A DNA stretch of 64,000 nt from CALBPI01 sp039821605 (GTDB lineage Bacteria > Pseudomonadota > Gammaproteobacteria > Steroidobacterales > Woeseiaceae), in assembly GCA_039821605.1 (NCBI GenBank), contig JBCBNV010000002.1, positions 372,001 through 436,000 of the forward strand. The letters run 5' to 3'. The notes beneath the pieces were generated by a model. That model worked only from the letters and a program-made list of their open reading frames with translations, ran no database searches and was not told where the DNA came from. Made by a program: the position numbers and the translations under genes. Positions 20,169-27,962 of this stretch are shown piece by piece. How positions within the stretch are numbered: position 1 is the first letter of the stretch; each line of letters begins with the position of its first letter.

Positions 20169-20816
20169 TCAATTCTGCGCCGATGCCCGATCCTTCGCAA
20201 ATGCAGCGTGTCGGGCGCTGGCGACATAAAACGCGTGCATGTCGGCCACCTTGCGCGACAGCGCGCCGAGGTCGGCGTCGTTGACGATCACATCGTCGGC
20301 AATCGCGAGCCGCGCCTCACGCGTGGCCTGGGCATCGAGGATGCGGCGCGCGCCCTCGGCCGTCTCGCCATCCCGGGCCATGAGCCGGTCGAACTGTAAT
20401 TCTCTGGGGCAGTCGACGACGAGTACGCGGTCGACCATGGCGACAAAGTCGGAGCCCACGAGCAGTGGCACGACGAAGACGAGGTAGTCGCCACGGGCCT
20501 CGGCGGCCTGCGCGGTGCAGGCCGCGCGAATCCGCGGGTGCGTAATGGCCTCGAGCTTTTGGCGGGCCGCGGGGTCGTTGAAGACGAGTTCACGCATGCG
20601 TGCCCGGTCCAGGCTGCCATCCTCGCCGATGACGTCGGCGCCGAAGGTGTCGCCGATGGCTGCAAGACCGTCGGAGCCGGGCGCCACCACCTCGCGCGCC
20701 ACGACATCGGTGTCGATAATGGCGGCGCCCAGTTGGCCCAGCTGATCGGAAACGGCGGTTTTGCCCGACGCGATGCCACCGGTCAGGGCAATACGCAGTC
20801 GCTCCGCGGCCAGCAT
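20169..20816 (-). CDS. coaE: Dephospho-CoA kinase (CoaE)
   Basis: CoaE phosphorylates dephospho-CoA, the last step of coenzyme A synthesis. The 215-residue product begins MLAAERLRIALTGGIASGKT, with the Walker A loop at residues 13-20, and has the family segments DTDVVAREVV, ITHPRIR and VVPLLVGSDF. ATG 20816 was chosen because it puts the P-loop at the usual distance and leaves a 14-base gap after pilD. An in-frame GTG at 20858 would overlap pilD. The pairing with pilD is common in pilus clusters. Confidence 0.93.
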   Translation of the reverse strand: MLAAERLRIALTGGIASGKTAVSDQLGQLGAAIIDTDVVAREVVAPGSDGLAAIGDTFGADVIGEDGSLDRARMRELVFNDPAARQKLEAITHPRIRAACTAQAAEARGDYLVFVVPLLVGSDFVAMVDRVLVVDCPRELQFDRLMARDGETAEGARRILDAQATREARLAIADDVIVNDADLGALSRKVADMHAFYVASARHAAFAKDRASAQN

Positions 20817-20830
20817 GCGCGTCGCCTGGG

Positions 20831-21811
20831 CTAGAGGCCCAGTATTTCGAAGTACCACTGGTTCATCGTGTCACCGTACATGAGAACCAACCAGCCAGCC
20901 ATGGCGAGCCAGGGGCCGAAGGGCATGGGCTTACCACGCTCACTTCGGTTCGCGGCAATCATGGCGAGCCCGAAGATCGAGCCGACGAACGCAGACACGA
21001 GCACGACCATGGGCAAGGCCTGCCAGCCGAGCCAGGCGCCGAGTGCGGCCAGGAGCTTGAAGTCGCCATAGCCCATGCCTTCCTTGCCCGTAACGAGGCG
21101 GAAGCCGTGAAACACGAGCCAGAGACACAGGTAGCCCGCAATGGCGCCCACGATGGCATCCGTGGGTGCGATAAACAGCGTCTGGCTGCCGGCCGGGTCG
21201 AACACCGACAGCGCGAGCCCGATCCAGATCAGCGGCAGCGTCATGGCGTCGGGCAACAACTGGTGATCGACGTCGATCCCGGAGAGACCGATCAGGAACC
21301 AGGTCAGCACCGCGGCCGCGACGGCCTCGACACCCGGACCGAAGCGCAGCGCCACCGCGACCGTAAGCAGCCCGGTGAGCAATTCGACGGCGGGGTAGCG
21401 CGCGCTGATCGGCGTCCCGCAGTTGCTGCAGCGGCCACGCAAAGCGAGCCATGACAGCACGGGTATGTTCTCGAGCGCCGTAATCTGGTGGCCGCAATGC
21501 GGGCACGCGGATCTCGGCGTGGCGAGGTTGAACGTCTTGGGCGCCGCCGCAGTCGCGTTGGCTTCGGCCAGTGTTTCAGCCGTGGCGGTCTGGATGAGCA
21601 CCTCGGCCGTCGTGGCGAGTTCTTCTTCAGGTTCCGGGTCCGGCCCGCCCGCACGCTCGGCTTGCCAGTCCTCGAGCTGCGCGTCCCAGTCTCGCTCGAG
21701 CATGACGGGCAGTCGATATATGACGACATTCAGGAAGCTGCCGACCACAAGCCCGAACACGGCGGCGGTCAGCCACCAGAGCCAGGGCAACAACTGAAAC
21801 GTTTCGATCAT
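20831..21811 (-). CDS. pilD: Type IV prepilin peptidase / N-methyltransferase (PilD)
   Basis: PilD is an inner-membrane aspartyl protease that cuts the positively charged leader from prepilins and methylates the new N-terminal Phe. The 326-residue protein has a first membrane segment with GSFLNVVIYRLP, then a cytoplasmic domain with two CxxC pairs (CPHCG and CSNCG). Several membrane segments follow, with the catalytic aspartates in GIDVDHQLLPD and GYGDFKLLAALG. An acidic insertion (about residues 40-95) is longer than in many homologues. The two pilins at 24981-26262 are its expected substrates. Confidence 0.96.
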   Translation of the reverse strand: MIETFQLLPWLWWLTAAVFGLVVGSFLNVVIYRLPVMLERDWDAQLEDWQAERAGGPDPEPEEELATTAEVLIQTATAETLAEANATAAAPKTFNLATPRSACPHCGHQITALENIPVLSWLALRGRCSNCGTPISARYPAVELLTGLLTVAVALRFGPGVEAVAAAVLTWFLIGLSGIDVDHQLLPDAMTLPLIWIGLALSVFDPAGSQTLFIAPTDAIVGAIAGYLCLWLVFHGFRLVTGKEGMGYGDFKLLAALGAWLGWQALPMVVLVSAFVGSIFGLAMIAANRSERGKPMPFGPWLAMAGWLVLMYGDTMNQWYFEILGL

Positions 21812-21857
21812 CGCGTGCGCACCCTGACCGGGCGCGCCGGCGCAGGTCTCGTTTTGG

Positions 21858-23069
21858 TCAGACCACCGAACCCATCTTGAAGATGGGCAGGTACATGGCG
21901 ATCACGAGGCCACCGACGAGGACACCGAGGATCGCCATGATGAGCGGCTCGATGAGGCTCGACATGTTATCCACCGCATTGTCGACGTCTTCCTCGAAGA
22001 AGTCGGCGACCTTGCCCGACATCTCGTCGAGCTGACCCGATTCCTCACCCACCGCAATCATCTGGATGACCATGTTGGGGAAGAGTTCGGTGTTCTCCAT
22101 CGACTGCTGCAGACGCTGGCCCGTGGCGACCTCGTCGCGCATCTCGAGCACCGCGTTTTCGTAGACGATGTTGCCCGTGGCACCCGACACCGATTCCAGC
22201 GCCTCCACGAGCGGCACACCCGCAGCGAACATCGTCGACAGCGTGCGTGCGTAGCGTGCGATGGCCGACTTCTCGAGGATGGGGCCGATGATGGGCAGCT
22301 TGAGCGAGATGCGGTCCAGCGTCTCGCGCATTTTCTTGGAGCGCTTCTTGAAATAAAGGAATGCGAATATGGCACCACCGACACCGACGGCCAGGATCCA
22401 GCCCTGAGTCCTCACAAATACTGACAAGTCGACAACCATGCGCGTAAAGGCCGGCAGGTCGGCGCCGAAGCCCGTGAACAGGTCTTCAAAAGCCGGGATC
22501 ACGAAGATCAGCAGGATGATCGTGACGATGATGGCAACGACGAATACCGCAATAGGGTAGGTCAGTGCCTTCTTGATCTTCTTCTTGATCGCCTCGGTCT
22601 TTTCCTTGTAGGTGGCGATCTTGTCGAGCAGTGTCTCGAGCGCACCGGCCTGCTCACCCGCCTCGACGAGGTTGACGAACAGATCATCGAAGTGCAGCGG
22701 ATGCTTGGCGAGTGCTTCATGAAGCGAGCTGCCGCCCTCGACGTTGGCTTTGATGTCGAGGATGAGCTTCTGCATGGCCTGGTTTTCGTGACCGTTACCG
22801 ACGATCTCGAAGGCCTGCACGAGCGGGATACCGGCGGCCATCATGGTCGCGAGCTGGCGCGAGAAGATGGCGATGTCGCCCGTCGTGATTTTTTGCGTGG
22901 TCGAAAACAGCTGAGACTGCTTGCGAATGCGATTTGGCACCACGCCCTGACGACGCAGATCGGCGCGCACTTCGGCCTCGGAGGAGGCCAGTACCTTGCC
23001 CTTGACGCGTTGCCCGCGGCGGTCGACGCCTTCCCAGGTAAACGGAATTTCTTTTGCTGCTGTCGCCAT
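21858..23069 (-). CDS. pilC: Type IV pilus inner-membrane platform protein PilC
   Basis: PilC couples the cytoplasmic pilus motors to pilin assembly. The 403-residue protein has two T2SF-F domains with three strong membrane segments and the typical FSRQLATMMAAGIPLVQAF and YARTLSTMFAAGVPLVEAL repeats. The ATG at 23069 is preceded by AGGGGAAC at good spacing and gives the family start MATAAKEIPFTWEG; an upstream in-frame codon at 23102 is not needed. It is downstream of pilB with a 51-base gap. Confidence 0.96.
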   Translation of the reverse strand: MATAAKEIPFTWEGVDRRGQRVKGKVLASSEAEVRADLRRQGVVPNRIRKQSQLFSTTQKITTGDIAIFSRQLATMMAAGIPLVQAFEIVGNGHENQAMQKLILDIKANVEGGSSLHEALAKHPLHFDDLFVNLVEAGEQAGALETLLDKIATYKEKTEAIKKKIKKALTYPIAVFVVAIIVTIILLIFVIPAFEDLFTGFGADLPAFTRMVVDLSVFVRTQGWILAVGVGGAIFAFLYFKKRSKKMRETLDRISLKLPIIGPILEKSAIARYARTLSTMFAAGVPLVEALESVSGATGNIVYENAVLEMRDEVATGQRLQQSMENTELFPNMVIQMIAVGEESGQLDEMSGKVADFFEEDVDNAVDNMSSLIEPLIMAILGVLVGGLVIAMYLPIFKMGSVV

Positions 23070-23120
23070 GAGTAGTTCCCCTGCGTCGCACAAGGCACGC
23101 AAGCCGTGACCGACTGGTGA

Positions 23121-24839
23121 TTAGTCGACGGTCACCCGGTTGATTTCTTCGAGACTGGTGTGGCCGTCAATGACCTTCTGCAGGCCGGCCCGGCGCAGAT
23201 CCCAGACGCCTTCGCTGGTCGCCCGTTCTGCGATCTGCATCGCGTTGCCGCCTTCCATGATGATGCGGCCCATGTCTTCACTGACCTCCATGACCTGGAA
23301 GATGCCGACACGGCCTTTGTAGCCTTCGTTGCAAACCTTGCAGCCGACAGGCCCGAAGATGGTCAGGCCCGACTTGATCTGTTCTTCGCTGAAGCCCTCC
23401 TTCTGCAAGGCCTCGGCAGGAATGTCCTTGGGCTCCTTGCACTTGTCACACAAGCGGCGCGCGAGACGCTGCGCGATGATGAGGCTCACCGAGGTCGCGA
23501 TTGCATAGGGCTTGACGCCCATGTCAACCAGACGCGTGAGCGTTTTCGGGGCATCGTTGGTGTGCAGGGTCGAGAGGACGAGGTGACCGGTCTGGGCGGC
23601 CTTGATCGCAATTTCGGCCGTCTCGAGGTCACGAATCTCACCGACCATGATGATGTCGGGATCCTGGCGCAGGAAGGCCTTGAGTGCGGACGCAAAGGTG
23701 AGCCCGACTTTCGGATTCACATTGACCTGGTTGATCCCGGGCAGGTTGATTTCCGCGGGGTCTTCGGCCGTCGAGATGTTGCGGTCAGCCGTGTTGAGAA
23801 TGTTGAGGCCCGTGTAGAGCGACACCGTCTTACCCGAACCCGTCGGGCCTGTGACAAGGATCATGCCGTAGGGCTTGTTGAGGTGTTTCAGGTAGAGGTT
23901 CTTCTGCTGCTCCTCGTAACCGAGTGCGTCGATACCGAGCTTGGCGCTCGACGGGTCGAGGATACGCAGTACGATCTTCTCGCCAAACAGCGTCGGGCAG
24001 GTGTTGACACGAAAATCGATGGCACGGTTTTTCGACAGGCGCATCTTGATGCGGCCATCCTGCGGGATGCGCCGCTCGGCGATGTCGAGACGGGACATGA
24101 CTTTGAGGCGCGCCGATACCTTGCCGGCCAGTGCAGCGGGCGGCTGCGCGATTTCGTTGAGCACACCGTCGAGACGCGTGCGCACACGGAAGTACTTCTC
24201 GTAGGGCTCGAAGTGAACGTCGGAGGCGCCACGCTTGATTGCGTCGATCAGTACCTTGTTGACGAAGCGCACAACGGGCGCATCGTCAACATCGTCACGC
24301 GTGACTTCGTCGAGCTGGTCCTCGCCCGACGAGACATCGAGATTCTCGAGATCGAAGTCGTCATCGTCGAACGACGACATCGTCGTGTCGATGGCTTCGA
24401 GTGTGCGCTGCACGCGCTCTTCGAGTTTGTCCTGTTCGACGACGACGGGTTCGATGCGCAGCTGCGACTGGAACTTGATCTCGTCGATGGCGGCCAGATC
24501 GGTTGGATCCGACACGGCCAGGAACATGCGCTTGCCGCGCAGCGAAAGCGGCAGCACCGAGTGCTTGCTGATGAGTTTCTGGTCGACCGAGCGGATCACG
24601 TCGAGGTCGACGTCCATGGCGTCGAGGTCGAGCAGCGGCACCCCAAATTCGTGGGCGGCGGCGACCGCGATGGAGCGCGGATCAGCCAGCGATTCCTGAA
24701 CGAGGAACGTGACGAGCGGCTTCGATGCCTTGCGGGAGGACTCGATCGCTTCCTGCACTGCTTCTTCGGCAATGATGCCGTCCTGGACCAGCCGTCGAGG
24801 CAGTCCGGAAAGCACGGATTGTGAAGCAGTAACAGCCAT
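23121..24839 (-). CDS. pilB: Type IV pilus assembly ATPase PilB
   Basis: PilB is the hexameric extension ATPase of the pilus. The 572-residue protein has an N-terminal MshEN-like domain (about residues 1-150), an acidic linker (SFDDDDFDLENLD), then the ATPase core. The core has Walker A GPTGSGKT at residues 331-338, the Asp and His boxes (GEIRDLETAEIA and STLHTNDA), and a CxxC...CxxC zinc site (CDKC, CKVC). The order pilB-pilC-pilD is a minus-strand operon. The retraction ATPases PilT and PilU are not in the window. Confidence 0.97.
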   Translation of the reverse strand: MAVTASQSVLSGLPRRLVQDGIIAEEAVQEAIESSRKASKPLVTFLVQESLADPRSIAVAAAHEFGVPLLDLDAMDVDLDVIRSVDQKLISKHSVLPLSLRGKRMFLAVSDPTDLAAIDEIKFQSQLRIEPVVVEQDKLEERVQRTLEAIDTTMSSFDDDDFDLENLDVSSGEDQLDEVTRDDVDDAPVVRFVNKVLIDAIKRGASDVHFEPYEKYFRVRTRLDGVLNEIAQPPAALAGKVSARLKVMSRLDIAERRIPQDGRIKMRLSKNRAIDFRVNTCPTLFGEKIVLRILDPSSAKLGIDALGYEEQQKNLYLKHLNKPYGMILVTGPTGSGKTVSLYTGLNILNTADRNISTAEDPAEINLPGINQVNVNPKVGLTFASALKAFLRQDPDIIMVGEIRDLETAEIAIKAAQTGHLVLSTLHTNDAPKTLTRLVDMGVKPYAIATSVSLIIAQRLARRLCDKCKEPKDIPAEALQKEGFSEEQIKSGLTIFGPVGCKVCNEGYKGRVGIFQVMEVSEDMGRIIMEGGNAMQIAERATSEGVWDLRRAGLQKVIDGHTSLEEINRVTVD

Positions 24840-24851
24840 TTAGACCTGCGC

Positions 24852-24897
24852 CCGATAAGCGGCAATATGTCCAACGACTAGTCTCACCGATAAGCGG
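24852..24897. repeat. Two direct repeats of CCGATAAGCGG before pilB
   Basis: The 11-base sequence occurs at 24852-24862 and 24887-24897, 35 bases apart, in the 141-base gap between the downstream pilin and pilB. The second copy is the centre of the palindrome TCACCG-ATAAG-CGGTGA (24884-24900). This could be a protein-binding region controlling pilB or the end structure of the pilin transcript. Confidence 0.4.
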
Positions 24898-24980
24898 TGA
24901 GCGATCAACTTGAGACTGTGTACCCCGTCACAATTTGCGACGTGTCGACCAAAAACTGTGGCCTGCTACCGGCGTTCCGG

Positions 24981-25502
24981 CTAACGGCAGGTCGAGGGCA
25001 GGTAGCGGTTGTCGACCGTAGTGGCTGTAAACACGGCTGTGTTACCGCCGCCCGAGGTACCCATAGGCTGCAAGCCAGTGAGTGCCGGTGAGTTGCCGCA
25101 GCGCCAGACGACGCCCAGATCGTTGGTCTCGTAAGGCGTGAGGTAGAGCGTTTGGCCGGCTATTGAGGCGTTCGCGTCGTTGCCGAACGTCACGCCGATA
25201 CGGCCGTTTTCAATTTCCACGGCCGTGACGTAGTTGCCGCTGGTGTCGACGGCGTTCTGCGTCAGACCCGCTGCCGCGCGGTTATTGGGTGCTTCGCCGC
25301 GGTCAATGAAGACCTCCGAGATGCCGGCTTTGGCATTGGTGGCGACCTGAAGCCCTTCGGCGACCTGCGCGCGGATGGTGTAGGTCTGGAAGGCAGTGAT
25401 CGCCAGTGATGACAAGATGCCAATGATCGCAACCACGATCATGAGTTCGATCAACGTGAAGCCCTCTTCGGCCCGCTTCTGGTTGTTTGCCTTGGCATGC
25501 AT
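24981..25502 (-). CDS. Type IVa pilin, second copy (PilA-like)
   Basis: This 173-residue pilin has a 14-residue leader MHAKANNQKRAEEG, cut before FTLIELMIVVAIIGILSSLA, with the conserved Glu5. The C-terminal disulfide pair is visible (WRCGNS and STCR). The start at 25502 is supported by AGAGAGGAG upstream; the frame continues upstream without coding sense. It resembles the 165-residue pilin next door in its middle part (ISEVFIDRGEAPNNRAAAGLTQNAVDTSG) but has diverged clearly at the C-terminus. It lies between the main pilin and pilB. It may be an alternative or minor subunit. Confidence 0.9.
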   Translation of the reverse strand: MHAKANNQKRAEEGFTLIELMIVVAIIGILSSLAITAFQTYTIRAQVAEGLQVATNAKAGISEVFIDRGEAPNNRAAAGLTQNAVDTSGNYVTAVEIENGRIGVTFGNDANASIAGQTLYLTPYETNDLGVVWRCGNSPALTGLQPMGTSGGGNTAVFTATTVDNRYLPSTCR

Positions 25503-25642
25503 GCGATGCGCACTCCTCTCTCTAGCGATATGACGGCGCGTTCCCCGAGACTTCCCACGATGACGCGCATTCCGTTTTATGTCGGGCAGTCTGCCCGGTT
25601 TCATCGCCACTGTCGCTGTTTGGCGACAGGTTGGCGCGAACC

Positions 25643-25665
25643 AAAAGGGGCCCCGCAGGGCCCCT
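25643..25665 (-). terminator. Intrinsic terminator after the main pilin gene
   Basis: On the minus strand AGGGGCCC (25665-25658) pairs with GGGCCCCT (25653-25646) around a 4-base loop and runs into TTTT (25646-25643). It lies about 100 bases after the 165-residue pilin gene and before the second pilin, so the main pilin is likely to be mostly monocistronic. Confidence 0.8.
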
Positions 25666-25764
25666 CTCGGGGCAGCCACTACGCGAACGCAGTGACCGCC
25701 TTCGTCCTGAATCCAAGCCTGAGCCGGCGAGCCGGCACGGGCATGGTGATCAGCAACCGTTCGA

Positions 25765-26262
25765 TTAACGGCAAGCTGACGGCAGGTACTTCGGTTCCAC
25801 CGACGTGCCGGCCGCAGCCGTCGTGGCCGCCGTGCTCAGAACAGCAACGCCAGCGTTGAAGTTGGCAGTAGCTTCACCGCACAGCCAGGTGATCGAGTCG
25901 TCACCCGTGACGTACGGCTGGATGGCCAGCGTGTCGTTGGTGATACGCGCGTTGGCGTCGTTACCGTAGGTGACGGTGATCGTGCCGTCAGCGACCCCGA
26001 CCTGCGTGACGTACTTGCCGCTCGTGTCCGTCGCGTTCTGCGACATGCCGGCAACCTGACGGTTGGCGGGAGCAACACCCGTGTTCAGGTAGGTCTCAGA
26101 GATAGCCGTCTTGGCAGCGGCCGAGAGGCTAAGGCCTTCCGAAACCTGCGAACGGATCGTGTAATCCTGGTAGGCGGGAATCGCGATGGCCGCGAGAATG
26201 CCGATGATCGCGACAACGATCATCAGTTCGATCAGGGTAAAACCCTTTTGGATAGTCTTCAT
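25765..26262 (-). CDS. pilA: Major type IVa pilin (PilA)
   Basis: PilA is the structural subunit of the pilus fibre. The 165-residue prepilin has a 7-residue leader MKTIQKG, cut before FTLIELMIVVAIIG, with Glu5 for assembly and the hydrophobic N-terminal helix. The C-terminal disulfide loop is formed by Cys in WLCGEA and SACR. CAGGAG lies nine bases before the ATG. A consensus sigma-54 promoter lies about 70 bases upstream (26332-26347) and an intrinsic terminator follows, so it has the features of a strongly and separately regulated main pilin gene. PilR and PilS are encoded directly upstream. Confidence 0.95.
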   Translation of the reverse strand: MKTIQKGFTLIELMIVVAIIGILAAIAIPAYQDYTIRSQVSEGLSLSAAAKTAISETYLNTGVAPANRQVAGMSQNATDTSGKYVTQVGVADGTITVTYGNDANARITNDTLAIQPYVTGDDSITWLCGEATANFNAGVAVLSTAATTAAAGTSVEPKYLPSACR

Positions 26263-26331
26263 TACTGTCTCCTGACAAGTAGACGTGGTTTTCGGTGTTT
26301 CCGCGGCGTTTCCGCCCGTCGCAGGAGAGGT

Positions 26332-26347
26332 AGCAAGGCTTGTGCCA
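26332..26347 (-). promoter_or_regulatory. Sigma-54 promoter of pilA
   Basis: The minus strand reads TGGCACAAGCCTTGCT, a full match to the sigma-54 consensus TGGCACRNNNNTTGCW with the -24 GG and -12 GC at the right spacing. Transcription would start near 26321, giving a leader of about 60 nt before pilA. PilR, a sigma-54 activator, is encoded next door. Confidence 0.93.
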
Positions 26348-26465
26348 GAAATTTGAAGCTTGCTCTAAAGTACTGAAAAATATATCGAAACAAATGCAAA
26401 TGTGCGCCGTTTCACAGTTTCAAACCGGCTCAAAACGGCGACTTCGCGCGATTCTCTTGTCACAG

Positions 26466-26484
26466 GCTGACAATTTTTGTCAGC
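26466..26484. promoter_or_regulatory. Palindrome upstream of the pilA promoter, candidate PilR site
   Basis: GCTGACAA-TTT-TTGTCAGC is a perfect 8-bp inverted repeat about 120 bases upstream of the sigma-54 promoter, the usual distance for an enhancer-binding activator. Each arm contains TGTC, the core reported for PilR binding in Pseudomonas. It also lies just after the pilR stop, but no T tract follows on the minus strand, so an operator role is more likely than a terminator. Confidence 0.55.
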
Positions 26485-26527
26485 TTCTGCCAATGAGCGT
26501 TAGTGACTGGCGACAGGCACGGGCCCA

Positions 26528-27895
26528 TCACTCGATATTGAGCTTCTTGATGCGGTAGCGAAGCTGACGGAATGTCAGGCCCAGCAGTTTTGCCGCAGCC
26601 GTCTTGTTATAGCGCGTCTGCTCGAGCGCCTCGACGATGGCCTGGCGCTCGACGTCCTGGAGCTGCGGCGTGAGCGGACCGGCCTTGACGTTGGCCATGG
26701 CGGTACGCGCGGGGTCTGTGTCCCCGTCGTTGCGCAGCGGTTCCGCGGTTTCGAGGCGCAGATCTTTCGCATCGAGCACGGCGTTGGGGCACAGGGTTAC
26801 GGCGCGCTCGACGATGTTCTCGAGCTCACGCACATTGCCCGGAAAACTGTAGTGGCGCAGCGTGTCGGCGGCGGCATCGCTCAATGACTTGGCGGGCGCG
26901 TCGTATCGGCTGGCGTACTTGGCCAGAAACGCCCGCGCCAACAGCAGGATGTCATCGCCGCGCTCGCGCAGCGGGGGTACGGGCAACTCGATGACGTTGA
27001 CGCGGTAATAGAGGTCTTCGCGGAACTTGTGTGCCTTGGAGAGTGCGGCCAGGTCCTGGTGCGTGGCACTCAGAATACGCACGTCAACGGCTGTCTCGCC
27101 CGACGCGCCCACGGGGCGCACCTTCTTTTCCTGGATCACGCGGAGCAGCTTGACCTGCATGGGCAGCGGCAGGTCGGCGATCTCGTCGAGAAACAGCGTG
27201 CCGCCATCGGCGGCCTGGAACAGACCTTCCTTGTCACTCACGGCACCTGTGAAGCTGCCTCTGCGGTGGCCGAAGAACTCGCTTTCCATGAGCTCCGGCG
27301 GAATGGCGCCGCAGTTCACGGGCACGAAGGCGCCGCCGCGGCGGCCGCTGGCCTCATGGATCATGCGCGCCACGAGCTCTTTGCCCGTGCCCGACTCGCC
27401 ACGGATGTGTACGGGTGCCTGGCTGCGGGCCACACGCGAAATGATGTCGCGCACGGTGTCCATGGGCGCCGACTCTCCGAGCAGGCCGTCCTGCGCCGCG
27501 GGTGCCGCGCCATCGAGCTGCAGTGCCGTGGCGATGATGCTGCGCAGATTATTGAGGTCGAGCGGTTTGGACAGAAAGTCGAACGCGCCGTTCTTGAGCG
27601 CCATGACAGCCGACTCGACGCTGCCGTGGGCCGTGATGACGGCGACGGGCAAGCCCGGGTAGTGTCCCTGGATCAGGCTCACGAGTTCCAGGCCGTCGCC
27701 ATCGGGCAGGCGCATGTCCGTGAGGCACAGGTCGAAGCGGTCGTTGCCGAGCGCCTCGCGGGCACCTGAGAGGTCGGGCACGAGGGTGGCCTCGAGGCCC
27801 ATCGCATTGGCGGTCATCGAGAGCAGCTCGCGCAGGTCCGGCTCGTCATCGACGATCAGGAGTCTTTTCTTGCGCTGGCCTTCGTTGCTGCTCAT
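26528..27895 (-). CDS. pilR: Sigma-54-dependent response regulator PilR
   Basis: PilR activates pilA transcription with RpoN. The 455-residue protein has an N-terminal receiver domain (phosphorylation site Asp60 in CLTDMRLPDG and Lys110), an AAA+ domain with Walker A GESGTGKE (residues 166-173) and the sigma-54 contact loop GSFTGA (213-218), and a C-terminal Fis-type helix-turn-helix (about residues 420-455, KTAAAKLLGLTFRQLRYRI). It is downstream of pilS on the same strand, with a 67-base gap. Confidence 0.96.
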   Translation of the reverse strand: MSSNEGQRKKRLLIVDDEPDLRELLSMTANAMGLEATLVPDLSGAREALGNDRFDLCLTDMRLPDGDGLELVSLIQGHYPGLPVAVITAHGSVESAVMALKNGAFDFLSKPLDLNNLRSIIATALQLDGAAPAAQDGLLGESAPMDTVRDIISRVARSQAPVHIRGESGTGKELVARMIHEASGRRGGAFVPVNCGAIPPELMESEFFGHRRGSFTGAVSDKEGLFQAADGGTLFLDEIADLPLPMQVKLLRVIQEKKVRPVGASGETAVDVRILSATHQDLAALSKAHKFREDLYYRVNVIELPVPPLRERGDDILLLARAFLAKYASRYDAPAKSLSDAAADTLRHYSFPGNVRELENIVERAVTLCPNAVLDAKDLRLETAEPLRNDGDTDPARTAMANVKAGPLTPQLQDVERQAIVEALEQTRYNKTAAAKLLGLTFRQLRYRIKKLNIE

Positions 27896-27962
27896 GGGAA
27901 ATCTGTGCCGTGGGGTGCGCGAATGCTAGCAGTTCAGGCACATCGGCTCACGGACGTGGGTC

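Noticed and set aside
23160..24824. A 554-codon open frame on the plus strand opposite pilB
   Set aside because: It mirrors the pilB codons exactly and has no domain or signal; GC-rich genes often leave the opposite frame open.
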